Positions 1-10,501 of a DNA stretch of 64,000 nt are shown piece after piece (the first letter of the stretch is position 1; each line of letters starts with the position of its first letter). The stretch is from Mya arenaria (taxonomy: Eukaryota > Mollusca > Bivalvia > Myida > Myidae): the NCBI RefSeq assembly GCF_026914265.1, contig NC_069122.1:36197473-36261472 (forward strand). Reading direction: 5' to 3'. A program made the translations under genes and the position numbers. The notes under the pieces were generated by a model. The model saw only the letters and a list, made by a program, of their open reading frames with translations. It did not search any database and had not been told where the DNA came from.

Positions 1-655
1 ACATTATTCCAGCTTCCAATTTCCACAGGTAATTTGATATTTCTAGTTCTAAATTTTATCATATATCGCAAGAGTTTGTAAGGTGTCTGTACAAGATGAT
101 TTTCAAATTCAAACTTTTCTTTATACAGTCTATAATTTATACATTTTCTAGAGTTATTTATAGTAGAAAACCATTCATTAATAAAGGGATCGGACAAGTT
201 TTGATAAACAGTTTTCTTTAACCATGATCTGTTTTTAAAGTCATGACTCTGCCCAATGTTAATATGCCCGCATTTAATCAATATTTCCTTAATATTACGA
301 ATCCACTGGAAATGGGACTGTCGTGGATTTTCGGAAAACATAAATCTACTTAGGACAATATTATATAAAGATACAGTAAGTTTAGGTAACGGCGGGGTTA
401 TTAATTTTGACCAAAAGTCAATCAAACGAGTATTAATGTTAATATTTAGAGGTTTAACACCAGTTTCGCCATATACAATACAGTTTGGTGTACTGCTCTT
501 GACACCTAACACATATTTCAAATACTTTAGTTGCACTTTCTCGAGAATATTAATATTACCACAACCCCAACATTCACATCCATATAACAAAATAGGTTTG
601 ACAACTTTGTGAAATAAATCAATTTGCAATTCAATAGAAAGACTATAAGTATCTT
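1..655 (-). pseudogene. LINE ORF2 C-terminal region
   Basis: The minus frame is open without stops from about 650 to the left edge. It reads LFHKVVKPILLYGCECWG, then an LGVKSST/YGETG block, then a basic region ending near KFRTRNIKLPVEIGSW. This is the region after the RT thumb in animal LINEs of this kind. It joins the RT palm at about 1230 once the intervening insertions are removed. There is no start codon because this is an internal part of a longer ORF. The 3' end of the LINE is outside the window. Confidence 0.75.
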
Positions 656-786
656 CCATGGCCGAGAGTGTAAGATAGGTTCATTCCGACACAAGCGTGG
701 GGTGTTTTGCGGAAACGAGGTTTACCGAGTTTCCGCAAAACACCCTGCGCGAGGGTCGGGATAAACCTATCTTACACGAGCGGCTA
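656..786. repeat. Small foldback (hairpin) insertion in the LINE
   Basis: Near-complete palindrome. The perfect 16-bp inner arms GGTGTTTTGCGGAAAC (701-716) and its complement (729-744) flank a 12-base loop. The perfect 14-bp outer arms GTGTAAGATAGGTT (668-681) and its complement (764-777) continue outward to CCATGGCCG / CGGCTATGG. It interrupts the LINE reading frame. No coding capacity. Confidence 0.7.
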
Positions 787-796
787 TGGTAGATGC

Positions 797-1230
797 GTTT
801 TCTCCCACCTCAGTTAAACAAAATTTAGTTAAAATGTATTTTTTGCTGGAACTCTTTTGTGCTTAGTGAAAATAATTGCGTACGGATATGCGATAATTCG
901 TGGTTGTCATGGATATTCGCGCAGTGATTCAGAGTGTGTTAATGGTCTGATCGGTCTTTAAATAGTTCTAAGAAGAGTGAAGCATTATTTCTTGAAATAT
1001 GCGTGAAAACTGTTTTCTGGTGACATTTGAAGCGATAAATAATAAACTAGCGTTCTAAATATTGCCACAAGGCAAGGTTTCCATGATGCGCTACAACAAG
1101 GGAGGTAATTACAATGTGGTGACCACTAAAAGAAGTTCCATACGGGCATTTTATCTTCGCCCGTGGGCAAGATAAGAATTTCTAGCATGGTTAAATTAAT
1201 GGATCTACTTATCTGAGGTGGGAGAAAATG
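797..1230. mobile_element. Short non-autonomous terminal-inverted-repeat element
   Basis: The ends are inverted copies of TCTCCCACCTCAG (801-813) and CTGAGGTGGGAGA (1213-1225), the outer match extending to GTTTTCTCCC / GGGAGAAAATG. The interior has no ORF but carries a second palindrome, TTATCTTcGCCC / GGGCaAGATAA, at 1151-1175. Together with the hairpin at 656-786 it separates the LINE palm from its C-terminal region. A target duplication could not be fixed. Confidence 0.55.
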
Positions 1231-1259
1231 ATATCTAGCTTTCTACAACAAAACAAACA

Positions 1260-1858
1260 TAGCTTTAGTGGCTTGCTTTGCGATATATTCCTTTGCTTTG
1301 AAAAACGAACCACTTCTACTAAATAACACACCTAAATATTTATATTCGTTTACTATTTCTAATTTATCATCGCATAGAAGGAATTTGTGTTCAACACGTC
1401 TTTCCTTCGAAAAATAAGCAATTTTGTTTTAGTGGTGTTAACAGTAAGTTGCCAAATTTTACAATAATTTTCATATATATTTAGAGCATTTTCCAGATCT
1501 GTATATGATTGTGCCAATATGACTGTGTCATCTGCATAGAGCAATACAAATAACTTTAAAAAATCTATCAAACGAACATCATCATCATGTTTATACACAA
1601 TTGTACCATTAACAATATTACTATTTGCAAAGAAGCTATGTAAATCGTTCACAAACATAGAAAATAACAACGGAGAAAGGCTCTCGCCCTGCCTTACACC
1701 TATAGTACAAGGGAAATAGTTTGACTTTACACCATTAACACATACACAACTTAGCATTTTCATACATATTTTTTACAATTTGTATAAATTTCCCTGCTAT
1801 ACACATTTTATCTAATTTAAGCCACAAGTAGCTTCTATTTATGGTATCAAATGCTCCT
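1260..1858 (-). pseudogene. LINE reverse transcriptase palm with YADD
   Basis: Minus-strand frames read KGAFDTINRSYLWLKL (finger/palm motif, around 1860-1800), then GVRQGESLSPLLFSMFVNDL (about 1715-1655), then the catalytic LLYADDTVILAQS (about 1550-1510), then a thumb-like NTTKTKLLIFR and an EYKYLGVLFS block. The catalytic YADD is intact, but the frame shifts between the first two blocks near 1735-1763, so no functional enzyme can be made. The N-terminal half lies at 3750-4388, beyond the inserted DNA transposon. Confidence 0.85.
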
Positions 1859-1861
1859 TTA

Positions 1862-3746
1862 GGCCACACCAAATTGATATTTCGTTCCGCGGATTTACCG
1901 CTCCTATTTTTTTGAAATTGTAAAAAAAATATTTTTATTTTGTTGTGTGCCCGCACCTCCATTTTGATCGCCAAGCAGATTTTTTTTCTGGTAATAAATT
2001 ATTAAAAGGCTAAAAATAATCGAGTATAATTTTTCTACGCTAGTTTTCGTGTTTTTGTAAAGGGAAGTTACCGGTGCGAAGTGTTTTTATACTGTATATC
2101 GATCGGTTTAGCATGGGTTTCAATAAATTCAATCAAAATTGCGGCTTCCGGTATAAACAATGTGGCTCGGAGTTTGGAAATTAAATCTTATTTTTGACAA
2201 TAAATATATTTTGAGCATGCTTGAAGTCATTGTTGATCGTCTCATGCACTAAAGGATCATTATTTAAAGCAATCATTATGCAATAAAGCATGTGTATCTG
2301 AGACTGGTAGCGATTATATTGCGTAATTTAGTTTATTTTGGCTCTAAAATACCTTAATTATTTGGATGAACGTTACCGTTTTTTCTTTGCCGATTGGTCT
2401 AGTTTTTCTTTATTTTTATTTTGGAACTACTTTCTTCGTAGAGTAACAAGTTTTGATTGGTTAATATTGTTGTTTTTATTTTGGGCGCGAATTCTAGTTT
2501 TTTCCATGGTTTTTGTCTTTACATATCTTCATTCTGTGTTTGGTTTAAAAGCGGATCACTTCGTTTTTTTGAGAAGAATTATAAAAAAATACTGGAACAT
2601 GAGTTATTGTTTGGTCCAAATTGATGTATCAAGCTCTTTTTTGATCAAATTCTGACAAAACAACAGTTTTGAACAAATATCTTTTCACCAATAGCGATAT
2701 AAACACTGGTCTGGATATACCTCAACATAAGTAAGCCTAAGTTTATCACCTTATATTTTGTTTCTATTTGCAGCATAATCCGGGATTGTAATGCACTTGT
2801 CAATTGTAACCACTGCCCCGCCCACCCCTCGCCCTTGTTCTAGGTGTATACCGGGGACAGCAGAGGCAATTGACTGTGTTTTTACCTTTCAGGTGGCCCC
2901 GCAGTGCATAGTGAATGTGTTTTTGTCTTCATATTGAAAATAGTTGGGAACGCGCCTCACATAGGTATTCGGGGTTGCGGGGCCATTTGGCAGGGATTTT
3001 ACCAGCAGTGTGTCCCTGCAGGTTGGGTATTTTACCCGGGTTTTGAAAGACTGGTAGTCAACGTCCCCGCTATTCCGGACTTAGGGGGGGAGGGGCATAT
3101 ACAATTGGCTGGTGCACAAAAACATCTAAATAACCAAAATAAGTACTCTGAAAAATACCCTTGTTCTTTTTGTTTTAATAAGCACATGTCATTGCATTTC
3201 CTGTGATAATAAAAACAAAATTTAGTCAATGTTATATGGAGTCTGATGTTTGATGATGCCTGTGTAAGTAAGTGATCATTTTTTACAAATCCCAAATCAA
3301 TCCTAAGTTATGTCTAAATACAGTTGCATATGATGTTAAACTGATTCAAGTAGATTTATATAAGTCGTTTCAAACTTTTTACTAAAAGCAGGGTTATTTA
3401 TTATCATGAATGATCGTCATATTAAAGTACGTTTTAATTATATAAGAAATTAGATTTATCCATATAATGTTTATACTAAACACGGATGAATAAATAGTAT
3501 GTATTCCAACATTTTCCCAATGTCCATTAGAGGTTCAGTTCAAGATGGCATTAAAATGGGTTTAAGGGCAATTATTTAGAACAATCTTTCTTACTTATAT
3601 TGAATATAAGGAAAAATATATTTTTCGCTCTTCGCTCGCTTCGGTTTTTATGAAAACTGACTAATTTTATTTTTATTTTTTTTTGCTCGCTCGCTTTTAT
3701 TTTTTTGGCAAAAATCTGAGGAACTAAACATTAATTTGGTGTGGCC
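1862..3746. mobile_element. Harbinger-like DNA transposon relic with TTA duplication
   Basis: The ends are perfect 14-bp inverted repeats, GGCCACACCAAATT at 1862 and its complement ending at 3746, flanked by TTA at 1859-1861 and 3747-3749. Removing the element plus one TTA restores the LINE frame exactly at the RT motif (DLK then GAFD), which proves the insertion and the duplication. A 3-bp TTA/TWA duplication is the hallmark of PIF/Harbinger; the superfamily is inferred from that alone, since no transposase was recognised in the 1885 bp. It carries a nested GC-rich element at 2792-3116. Confidence 0.8.
2792..3116. mobile_element. GC-rich palindromic element flanked by TGCA (copy 1)
   Basis: Inverted ends TGCAC(T/C)..TCAATTGTA at 2792 and the complement of TATACAATTGGCTGGTGCA ending at 3116 bound a GC-rich core with ACCCGGG and runs of G. 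The same ends and core occur at 57717-58014, and a core fragment at about 56285-56350. No protein is encoded. TGCA at both outer edges may be a 4-bp duplication or part of the repeat. Confidence 0.65.
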
Positions 3747-4678
3747 TTAAGATCTATAAAAGCACAAAATAACTTTTTCTTTGAATTATGAAGTAAGTCT
3801 ATTAACATATTTATGACAAACATATTGTCCACTGTTGAATATCCTTGTCTAAAACCTAATTGATATTCACTTAACAAATCATTATTAATGACAATTTTTT
3901 GAAATCTGTTATTCAGTATTAAGGTACACAATTTACCAAAACAACTCAGTAAAGTGATTGGTCTACAATTTACAGGATCAGATGTATCACCTTTATTTTT
4001 ATAAATTGGATGTATAATACCAACGGTCCAGTTTTGTGGGACGAGACCTTTATCAAAAATAATGTTAAAAAGTTTAATACTCTTCTTTGAAACAACTATA
4101 AGAATATTTGATATGTTCATTTAAAATATTATCTTCACCACAAGCCTTATTGTTCTTTAATTGTTTAATCGCTTTTTAAATTTCATCATATGTAATTGGC
4201 ATATTTAACTCATTTCCGTCAATATCAATATTCTTCATATTATCGTCGTTCAGGTCAATATTATCAGAATTAGCGTTGGAGTTTATATTTTTGAAAAAAA
4301 TATACATATCTTCTAAAGATGCATTGACATTACTAGACTGTTTAGATTTCAAAACTTTCCAAAATTCTTTTGGCTTAGCCTTACTCATTTACTTCAGTCT
4401 AATAGCCTTTTCTTGTCTATAAATGTTAAAATTGCTATTCAAAACTTTCTTATAATGTTTACCTTGTACATTCAAATTTTCTTTATTTGCATCATGTTTC
4501 TTCAATTTAAACTTAAACCTAGCAGTATGAAAGTTCCGTCTTGCCGTTTTACATTCAGCATTAAACCAACATTAAGCAGTACCATTGAATAATATTTATA
4601 TCTACAATAGAATAGTTGCCCGTGGAGAGAGTCTCCAACTAAGCACACATCAATTCGTGTAGACTGTTAATTATACTT

Positions 4679-4940
4679 ATGGCCAAAAGTCTTGTCCAGT
4701 CTACAAAAACTACAATATCTAAAAGTCTTCTCCGGTCTACAAAAACTACAATATCTGTTTTGTTTTATATCGCACACTCATAAATTTGGTATCGATGGAA
4801 AGAGGACATTAATATGCATTCAATGAAAAAATAATTTTTGAATTTGAGCCAGTACTGCCGGTACAGTAATGGGTTGAAAATTGGCATTGAGGATTTGCAA
4901 GGCACAAATGAAACCCATACCGGACAAGACTTTTGGCCAT
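4679..4940. mobile_element. MITE-like element with 19-bp inverted ends
   Basis: ATGGCCAAAAGTCTTGTCC at 4679-4697 and its exact complement at 4922-4940 bound a 262-bp element without coding capacity. Inside the left end, a unit of about 36 bp (AAAAGTCTTSTCCRGTCTAC...) is tandemly doubled between about 4685 and 4757. Confidence 0.65.
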
Positions 4941-6675
4941 TAGTATATTTAGTTATCATAACACTAGCCGATTTAGTTGGCGTCTGCCCCCTCTAAAATT
5001 GTCTTATTGTAATTTGTTTATCAATATGGGAGAAAAAGTATTAACAGGCGCTCGTAATGCATCATTTCCGACAACAAATCGTTATTTTTTTCCATGAAGG
5101 AAGTAATCCCAAATCCCAATGCAAACAGTTTATGCCATATACTTTCGGTGCTTAGGGATGGGCGCATGTCAAAAGGTTGAGCCCCTAAGTTACACCCCCT
5201 CTAACGTCAATTCCTGGACCGCCCATGCCATAATACTAACAAGTATACTTCCATATGTTAAACTTATTAGCTCGACTATTCGAATAATAGGTAGGCTATA
5301 CTACTCGCCCCGGCGTCGGCGTCCGGTTAAAGTTTTAGGGCAAGTTGGGATTTTCATTTATAAGTCCAATACCCTTCATTCAATTGACTTAATACTTCAC
5401 ACAGTTGTTCAGGGCCATCACATGATGAGGTTAGATATCTCCATATTGTTCTTTACACAGATTATGGCCCCTGATTGACTATGGAACTTAGGTTAAAGTT
5501 TTAGGGCAGGTTGGGATATTTATTAATAACTTCTATACCCTTTGTTCATATGATTTAATACTTCACACAATTGTTCCGGACCATCACACAATAAGGTTAC
5601 ATAACTCCATATTATTTTTAATACAAGTTATGGCCACTGATTGACGTCGGTTAAAGTTTTAGGGCAGGTTAAAGTTTTAGGGCAAGTTGGGATTTCCACT
5701 TAAAACTCCAATACCATTCATTCAATTGACTTAATACTTCACACAGTTGTTCAGAGCCATCACATATGAGGTTAGATAACACCATATTATCTTTTATACA
5801 CATTATTGCCCCTGATTGACTATGGAACTTAGGTTAAAGTTTTAGGGCAGGTTGGGATATTTACTTAATAACTTCTTTACCCTTCATTCAATTGACTTAA
5901 TACTTCACACAAGTGTTCAGGCAGGACTATCACCCAATGAGGTTACATAACTCCATATCCTTAATACAAGTTATGGCCCCTGATTGACTTAGGTTAAAGT
6001 TTGAGGCAAGTAAAAGTTAAGCAGTTGGGATTTTAATAAAAAAACTTCTATACCTTTCATTCAATGCACCTAATAAAATTCAAAATTATTTACGACCATC
6101 TTACAACAAGACACATAACTCCAAAATTTTTTTTTAATTTTTTTTAATTTCTTTTAGGGTTGGAAGCGAATATCCGAGTATCCGGATATCACGCAAGTAT
6201 TCAGATACCAAAATGGGTATTCGAATATTCGTTAAGAATTAAAATTTCAATGAAATATCTTAGCAGAGACATAGCAATTGTTATAAAACTTTTCAGATGA
6301 AATATTTCAGGTGATCAACAGTGTCTGTCGCGAAGCGGGTATGTGTCACAAATCGTCTGCTAATTGGGTGTTTGCACAAGGCGTGATATTGTGTCCTTGT
6401 GCAGCACCCTGTGAAGTACAGTACTATGACCTTGTTAACAATGACAAGTGTTGTTTTATGATCTCAGATGTGCTTAATTGACACTAATTGGCACTAGTTG
6501 ATATTAAACGGATTGATCATTAATCCGTAGGAATTGATCGATGGTTGGTCACGTGACAAAGATGGACGTGTTAAATTTTCGGTGACAAATTTTATCAAGT
6601 TTTCTGGATATTTAGAGTGTGTTTCGATAGAATTTATGGATATTTATGTGGAATTATGTGCATTGGTGAACGTTC

Positions 6676-7677
6676 GTGCGAGTGATGGGAAAATCTAGTA
6701 GAAACAGGGCCAATAAACGTAAAAAGGGCAGTAGTACGGACGAGGAGATAGTAAACATTAGTAAATCATACAGAATTGGAGGCCCGGCCGATGAAACAGA
6801 GGGTCAACCATTAGTAAGTGAAATTTTAAATCAGACAAACTCTGTTCTTTTTGACGATTCTCCAGTATTTAATGAGTCTGATTGTGATAATTTTGATACT
6901 TCTGAGCCTATACACTTACCTGGAGCTATGGCGAGTAAAGTTACACCTGATGTAGCTAATGCTGATATTGCAACTGTGCTGAATGTATTAGAGAAACTCC
7001 AAGTCCAAATGAATAACGTAGAAGCCAGATTAGAAACATTAACTGTACTAGAAGAGAAAGCAAATAGTTTTGATAAGGATCTCAAGAAATTATGGACCTT
7101 AGTGCACGATGCAAATAATCGATTTGACGAAAAGCTCGCAAAAACTGATGAAAAGGTTGAACAGATTGACTTTCGTCAGGCTGAAATAGCATCAAATGTT
7201 GAACAATTAGAGCAACAAAATATGAAAATGCATGAAGAATTGGTATACCTTAAGTCACAAAGTATGAGAAATAATCTCATATTCGGTGGAATAGAAGAGT
7301 CACCAAGAGAAACACCCGCTGATTCAGAGGTTGAAGTCCGTAAGTTCATGACTGAAAAGTTAAAAATAGCTAAGGAGATAGCTAACAATATGAAAATTGA
7401 AAGGGCACATCGCACTGGTACACGTACTGAGGGCGATAACCGCCATCGTAACATCATCTGCAAGTTTGCTGACTTCAAAGATCGCGAAATGGTTCGAAAA
7501 CAGGGGCATCACCTCAAGAAAACGAAACTATTTGTCAGCGAACAATTTCCACCGGAAATCACCGCGAAACGAAGAGCGCTAGTCCCTAAAATGAAGGCTG
7601 CAAAGGAAGCTGGGAAACGGGCCTGGCTGGTATATGACACCTTATATATCGACGGAAAGCCGTGTAAAAGTAACTAG
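6676..7677 (+). CDS. LINE ORF1 protein (L1 ORF1p-like nucleic-acid chaperone)
   Basis: 333 aa, uninterrupted. It begins with a basic, low-complexity N-terminus (SSRNRANKRKKG). Residues about 90-195 form a heptad-rich coiled coil for trimerisation. From about residue 196 (RNNLIFGGIEES) comes an RRM-like domain, and from about 255 (HRNIICKFADFKDREMV) to the end a C-terminal domain with LFVSEQFPPEITAKRR and AWLVYDTLYIDGKP, as in the Transposase_22 family of L1-type ORF1 proteins. Family role: binds the element's RNA in the cytoplasm and assists target-primed reverse transcription. The start at 6676 follows a stop-rich leader; the second ATG (codon 4) is also possible. The gene ends in a single UAG, after which ORF2 continues in the same frame. 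The parent element cannot move by itself because ORF2 is deleted. Confidence 0.85.
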   Translation: MRVMGKSSRNRANKRKKGSSTDEEIVNISKSYRIGGPADETEGQPLVSEILNQTNSVLFDDSPVFNESDCDNFDTSEPIHLPGAMASKVTPDVANADIATVLNVLEKLQVQMNNVEARLETLTVLEEKANSFDKDLKKLWTLVHDANNRFDEKLAKTDEKVEQIDFRQAEIASNVEQLEQQNMKMHEELVYLKSQSMRNNLIFGGIEESPRETPADSEVEVRKFMTEKLKIAKEIANNMKIERAHRTGTRTEGDNRHRNIICKFADFKDREMVRKQGHHLKKTKLFVSEQFPPEITAKRRALVPKMKAAKEAGKRAWLVYDTLYIDGKPCKSN

Positions 7678-7995
7678 GAATGGTCGGAGAATGAACTGAA
7701 AATAGTTGTGTGGAACTGCAATGGACTCACTGAAAACAAATTATCAAACGAAGACTTTTTAAATATCATTGATGGAAACGGTATAGTTATTCTTTCTGAA
7801 ACATGGACTAATTCTTCTTCAAATATAAACATTGATGGATATAAGTGTTTTAATTATTTTCGAAAATACAAACATAAAAATGCCAAAAGAAACTCTGGTG
7901 GTATTGTAGTCTATGTTAAAAATGAAATTTGTGGCGGTATAACAGTTGTTCGCAACCATTATGATAGTATCATTTGGTTGAAAATTGTTTATTGA
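7678..7995 (+). pseudogene. LINE ORF2 fragment, N-terminal AP-endonuclease domain
   Basis: It reads from directly after the ORF1 UAG in the same frame: ELKIVVWNCNGLTENK (first endonuclease motif with the catalytic Asn), then ILSETWTN (the metal-binding Glu motif), then SGGIVVYVKNE. This is the start of an APE-type endonuclease that nicks target DNA. It is cut at a stop at 7993-7995, where the internal deletion joins 3' sequence; the catalytic Asp/His motifs and the RT are missing. No in-frame ATG exists between the UAG and the end of the fragment. Confidence 0.8.
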
Positions 7996-8805
7996 ACTAA
8001 TTAACAACCAAAATAAGACAATTATTGTGAATTTGTGCAAATATTTATTGCAGGCTAATAACAGAAGGACTCTTTTAATTAATGACCGTGTATAATTAAA
8101 ATATTTTTGCAGTGACTTAAAGTTTATGTTGTTTATATTGTTTAATATAGTAATTATGTTTTCTAAATGTTTTTTTCAAATGAACATTCTCCATATTGCT
8201 TTGACATCGTTCCAGATTTTGATTGTTGACCACTGTATTGTTAAATTGTATGTAATAATTATTTGTATACTTTGTGTATGACGAGATGCATGAGCATAAG
8301 TCTAAATAAAATTCTGTTCTGTTCTGTTCTCTGTTCCAATAACAAGATAAGGGTCGTGCAATCAAGGCTATTAATTACCAATCGTATTTTTGATGAATAT
8401 GCATGAAGAAATAATTGCTATCTGATCAATAAATACAAAAAAAAATTTTTTATCTTTTCACCTTTCAATCAAATACTTATTTCATATTTTTCATACGATA
8501 TGTAAACATGTTTAGTTTATTGATAAATAAAAAAAGTACACGCATGTTAATAAAGAAAAATCAGATCGTCTTTTTGTCTCCTTATCTTTTCCGCAATCAT
8601 ATCCTTCATTACAAAACATCGCAGAAATTGTAGGTATTGCATTAAATCAAACAATGTAATGAAATAAAATTACTATCGACTATCAGATACTAGTAATCAA
8701 AGCGTCATTTAACATGAAACTGATAAATAACAAACTCGAAAGCACGTGGCAGTAACCAAGCAACCACCTCGGCCGAAGTGATTATCAAATTCGAGAGGTG
8801 TTTAT

Positions 8806-9298
8806 GTGCAGTGTGTGTATACCATGTGATAAATTACGTCATATATGCTACGTAGGAAGGCAATATTTTTCTTAAAATAAAGACTTAAATTAAAGATAAC
8901 TTTTCTCTTACTTCACCATTTTAAATGAAACAAAGGCCAGTCTATGCCGCTTAAATAGCCCCACCTTTGTTTTATAACCGGAGTTTGATAAGGTGATTAG
9001 TTTCATCAAACACTTCGACAAACCTGTTTCCCAAACAATGTTTTGACAGTGCTCCTTCAGACGGCCGTATCGTGAAAAGGTTTGTCGAAGTGTTATAAGA
9101 AACTAAACTCACAATCAAAATTTGGTATAAGACCGAAGGCGGGGCTCCGTAAGCTGCATAGACTGCGCTATGTTTCATTTAAAATGTTAAAAAAAATGAA
9201 AAGTTATCATTGTTTTAAGTCTTCAATCGAAGCAAAATATTGCCTTCCGACGTAGCATTTATGACGCAATTTATCATGTGGTATACACACACTGTATG
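8806..9298. mobile_element. Foldback / long-palindrome element
   Basis: The outer ~185 bp on each side are inverted copies, e.g. GTGTGTATACCATGTGATAA at 8813 matched by TTATCATGTGGTATACACAC at about 9270-9290. Within the arms, an ATTTTAAATGAAAC block and a CTTCGACAAACC block are mirrored. The centre (about 8990-9110) includes a second CTTCGACAAACC / GGTTTGTCGAAG inverted pair. Open frames here (e.g. 8972-9178) are a by-product. Confidence 0.75.
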
Positions 9299-9826
9299 TG
9301 ATATTCATTACGAGTTTTATGACGTAAAATGAGTTGTTTAGCTTTGTTTATAACATTATAAATTATTAAGACTGAGAAAGAATGAATGAAAAAGTGAAAT
9401 TGCCATATGACAAATTATAAATTAAGTGGACAATTATGTCAAATAACGAAGAAGGTGGGTGACATATAATCGGAAATTTACTTATTATGAAAAACAATTT
9501 GATACGAGTATCCGGATAGTATTCGAATACTCGATACGAATATCCGGATACCGATTTGGTATCCGGTTTCCATCCCTAATTTCTTTTGAAAGGCATATTT
9601 ATATATTCTTTACCACATTTTCATAATAGGAAATCAAGTCATTTGAATGACTTGCGTCATTTTTCGGGTGGTGGGAGGGCAGCATCAAAGTCACCTCATG
9701 TATTGAATAATTTTAGTTAGGTTTGACATAAATAGACCAAACGTGGTAATATTACATTGTTATTGTATTCACTTCTAAGTCAAAGCGGCGAAGTCGAGCG
9801 TGCTGTCTTACGACAGCTCTTGTTAT

Positions 9827-10152
9827 GGTTCATACTTTCTATAAGTACTGCTACTACAACTGTACCAACAGTGACCAATAATACCATATTTCTTTTTGTT
9901 TTGAACTGAATTTTTTTTCTAGGTTTAAGATCGAAACACTACTTGCTGTTCAAATCCCATGTAAACTTATATAAAAGGGTAATTTAGTTCTGTTTAAGAA
10001 ATGAAAATATAATTACACCCTAAATTACTAAAATGTCATTAATATAAAGGGAATGGTCAGCTTTAGCGAAATCATTTGTTTATATTCGGGAGTCCAAAAA
10101 GAAATAACGGGTTGAAAGCATCTCAGTACCAAACTACACTAGCAAAAGATGC
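9827..10152. other. Intergenic, nothing recognised
   Basis: AT-rich single-copy-looking DNA between the pearl-like element and a TTAA MITE. No splice-supported exon or repeat was recognised. Confidence 0.5.
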
Positions 10153-10501
10153 TTAAAGCTTTACACTCTCACAGATTGAACGTTTTGAACTTTTTAAAAT
10201 TATTGTCTTGGAACCAACCAATCTTGCAAAGATGCATGAACAGCAGTGACTTGCTGCTGACAAAAGATCAGATCGCAGGTTTTCATATTTATAATAAAAA
10301 AATGATGTTTTATGCATTTTTCTTAAACGGTTTTAGCCTTAAATTATTTATTTTGAACGTAAATATGAAAAACTGCGATCTGATCTATTGTCAACAGTCT
10401 TATATCACTGATTTTCTGATATTAACGCAAAAATTGGCTCATTCCAATACAAAACATAAAAAAGTTGTCAAAACGGTAAATCTGTGAGAGTGCAGCTTTA
10501 A
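10153..10501. mobile_element. TTAA-flanked long-palindrome MITE, copy 1
   Basis: Bounded by TTAA at 10153-10156 and 10498-10501. The ends are AGCT(T/G)(T/C)ACTCTCACAGATT and its complement, and the interior is a long palindrome around GATCAGATCGCAG / CTGCGATCTGATC. The same family occurs at 19905-20255, 45176-45523 and 52332-52873, all about 350 bp. TTAA suggests piggyBac-type targeting, but the superfamily is inferred only from the duplication. The 112-aa frame inside is not a gene. Confidence 0.75.

Larger units (their letters stand above)
1..4573 (-). mobile_element. 5'-truncated non-LTR retrotransposon (LINE), interrupted by younger insertions
   Basis: Read on the minus strand, this is the reverse transcriptase (RT) ORF of a LINE. 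It starts near 4573 (an FNAECK...FHTARFK-like stretch upstream of the RT), runs through the RT N-terminal part (4388-3750), the palm (1858 to about 1260) and the C-terminal domain (655-1), and continues off the left edge. Endonuclease and ORF1 are missing, as expected for 5' truncation. Stops and frame changes near 4120-4180 and 1735-1763 show it is dead. The coding flow is split at 1859-3749 by a Harbinger-like element and at about 656-1230 by foldback-type insertions. The clade cannot be set by eye. Confidence 0.85.
6500..8333 (+). mobile_element. Internally deleted LINE with intact ORF1
   Basis: It contains a 5' leader, ORF1 (6676-7677), the first third of the endonuclease domain (from 7678), then an abrupt change near 7995 into an AT-rich 3' segment that ends AATAAAATTC(TGTTC)3 at about 8306-8333. 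The RT and the rest of ORF2 are absent, so this is an internal-deletion derivative with both ends kept, unlike an ordinary 5' truncation. It sits within the hAT-like shell. The 5' boundary is approximate and no flanking duplication was found. Confidence 0.65.
6155..9578. mobile_element. hAT-like element shell with 8-bp target duplication
   Basis: It starts TAGGGTTGGAAGCGAATATCC (6155) and ends in the complement of TAGGGATGGAAACCGGATACC (9578), both ends rich in short GTATCCGGATA-type repeats. ATTTCTTT occurs directly on both sides (6147-6154 and 9579-9586). An 8-bp duplication and a (C/T)AGGG-TGGAA terminus are typical of hAT. No hAT transposase remains: the 3.4 kb is filled mainly by a LINE (about 6.5-8.33 kb) and a foldback element (8806-9298). 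Confidence 0.75.
5080..9826 (+). mobile_element. Pearl-like element with tandem core, split by a hAT-like insertion
   Basis: From 5324 to 6146 a unit of about 165 bp repeats five times. Each unit starts GGTTAAAGTTTTAGGGCA and contains CATTCAATTGACTTAATACTTCACAC and TTATGGCCCCTGATTGAC. The element resumes at 9587 after the hAT-like insertion and ends at a short hairpin, GCTGTC-TTAC-GACAGC (9802-9817), followed by TCTTGTT. A tandem core plus a hairpin-bearing 3' end is the organisation described for pearl elements of bivalves (Helitron-like, non-autonomous). The left boundary is approximate. No ORF is coding. Confidence 0.6.

Noticed and set aside
10149-10487. 112-aa frame
   Set aside because: It lies within a palindromic TTAA MITE shared by four sites, so it is not a gene.
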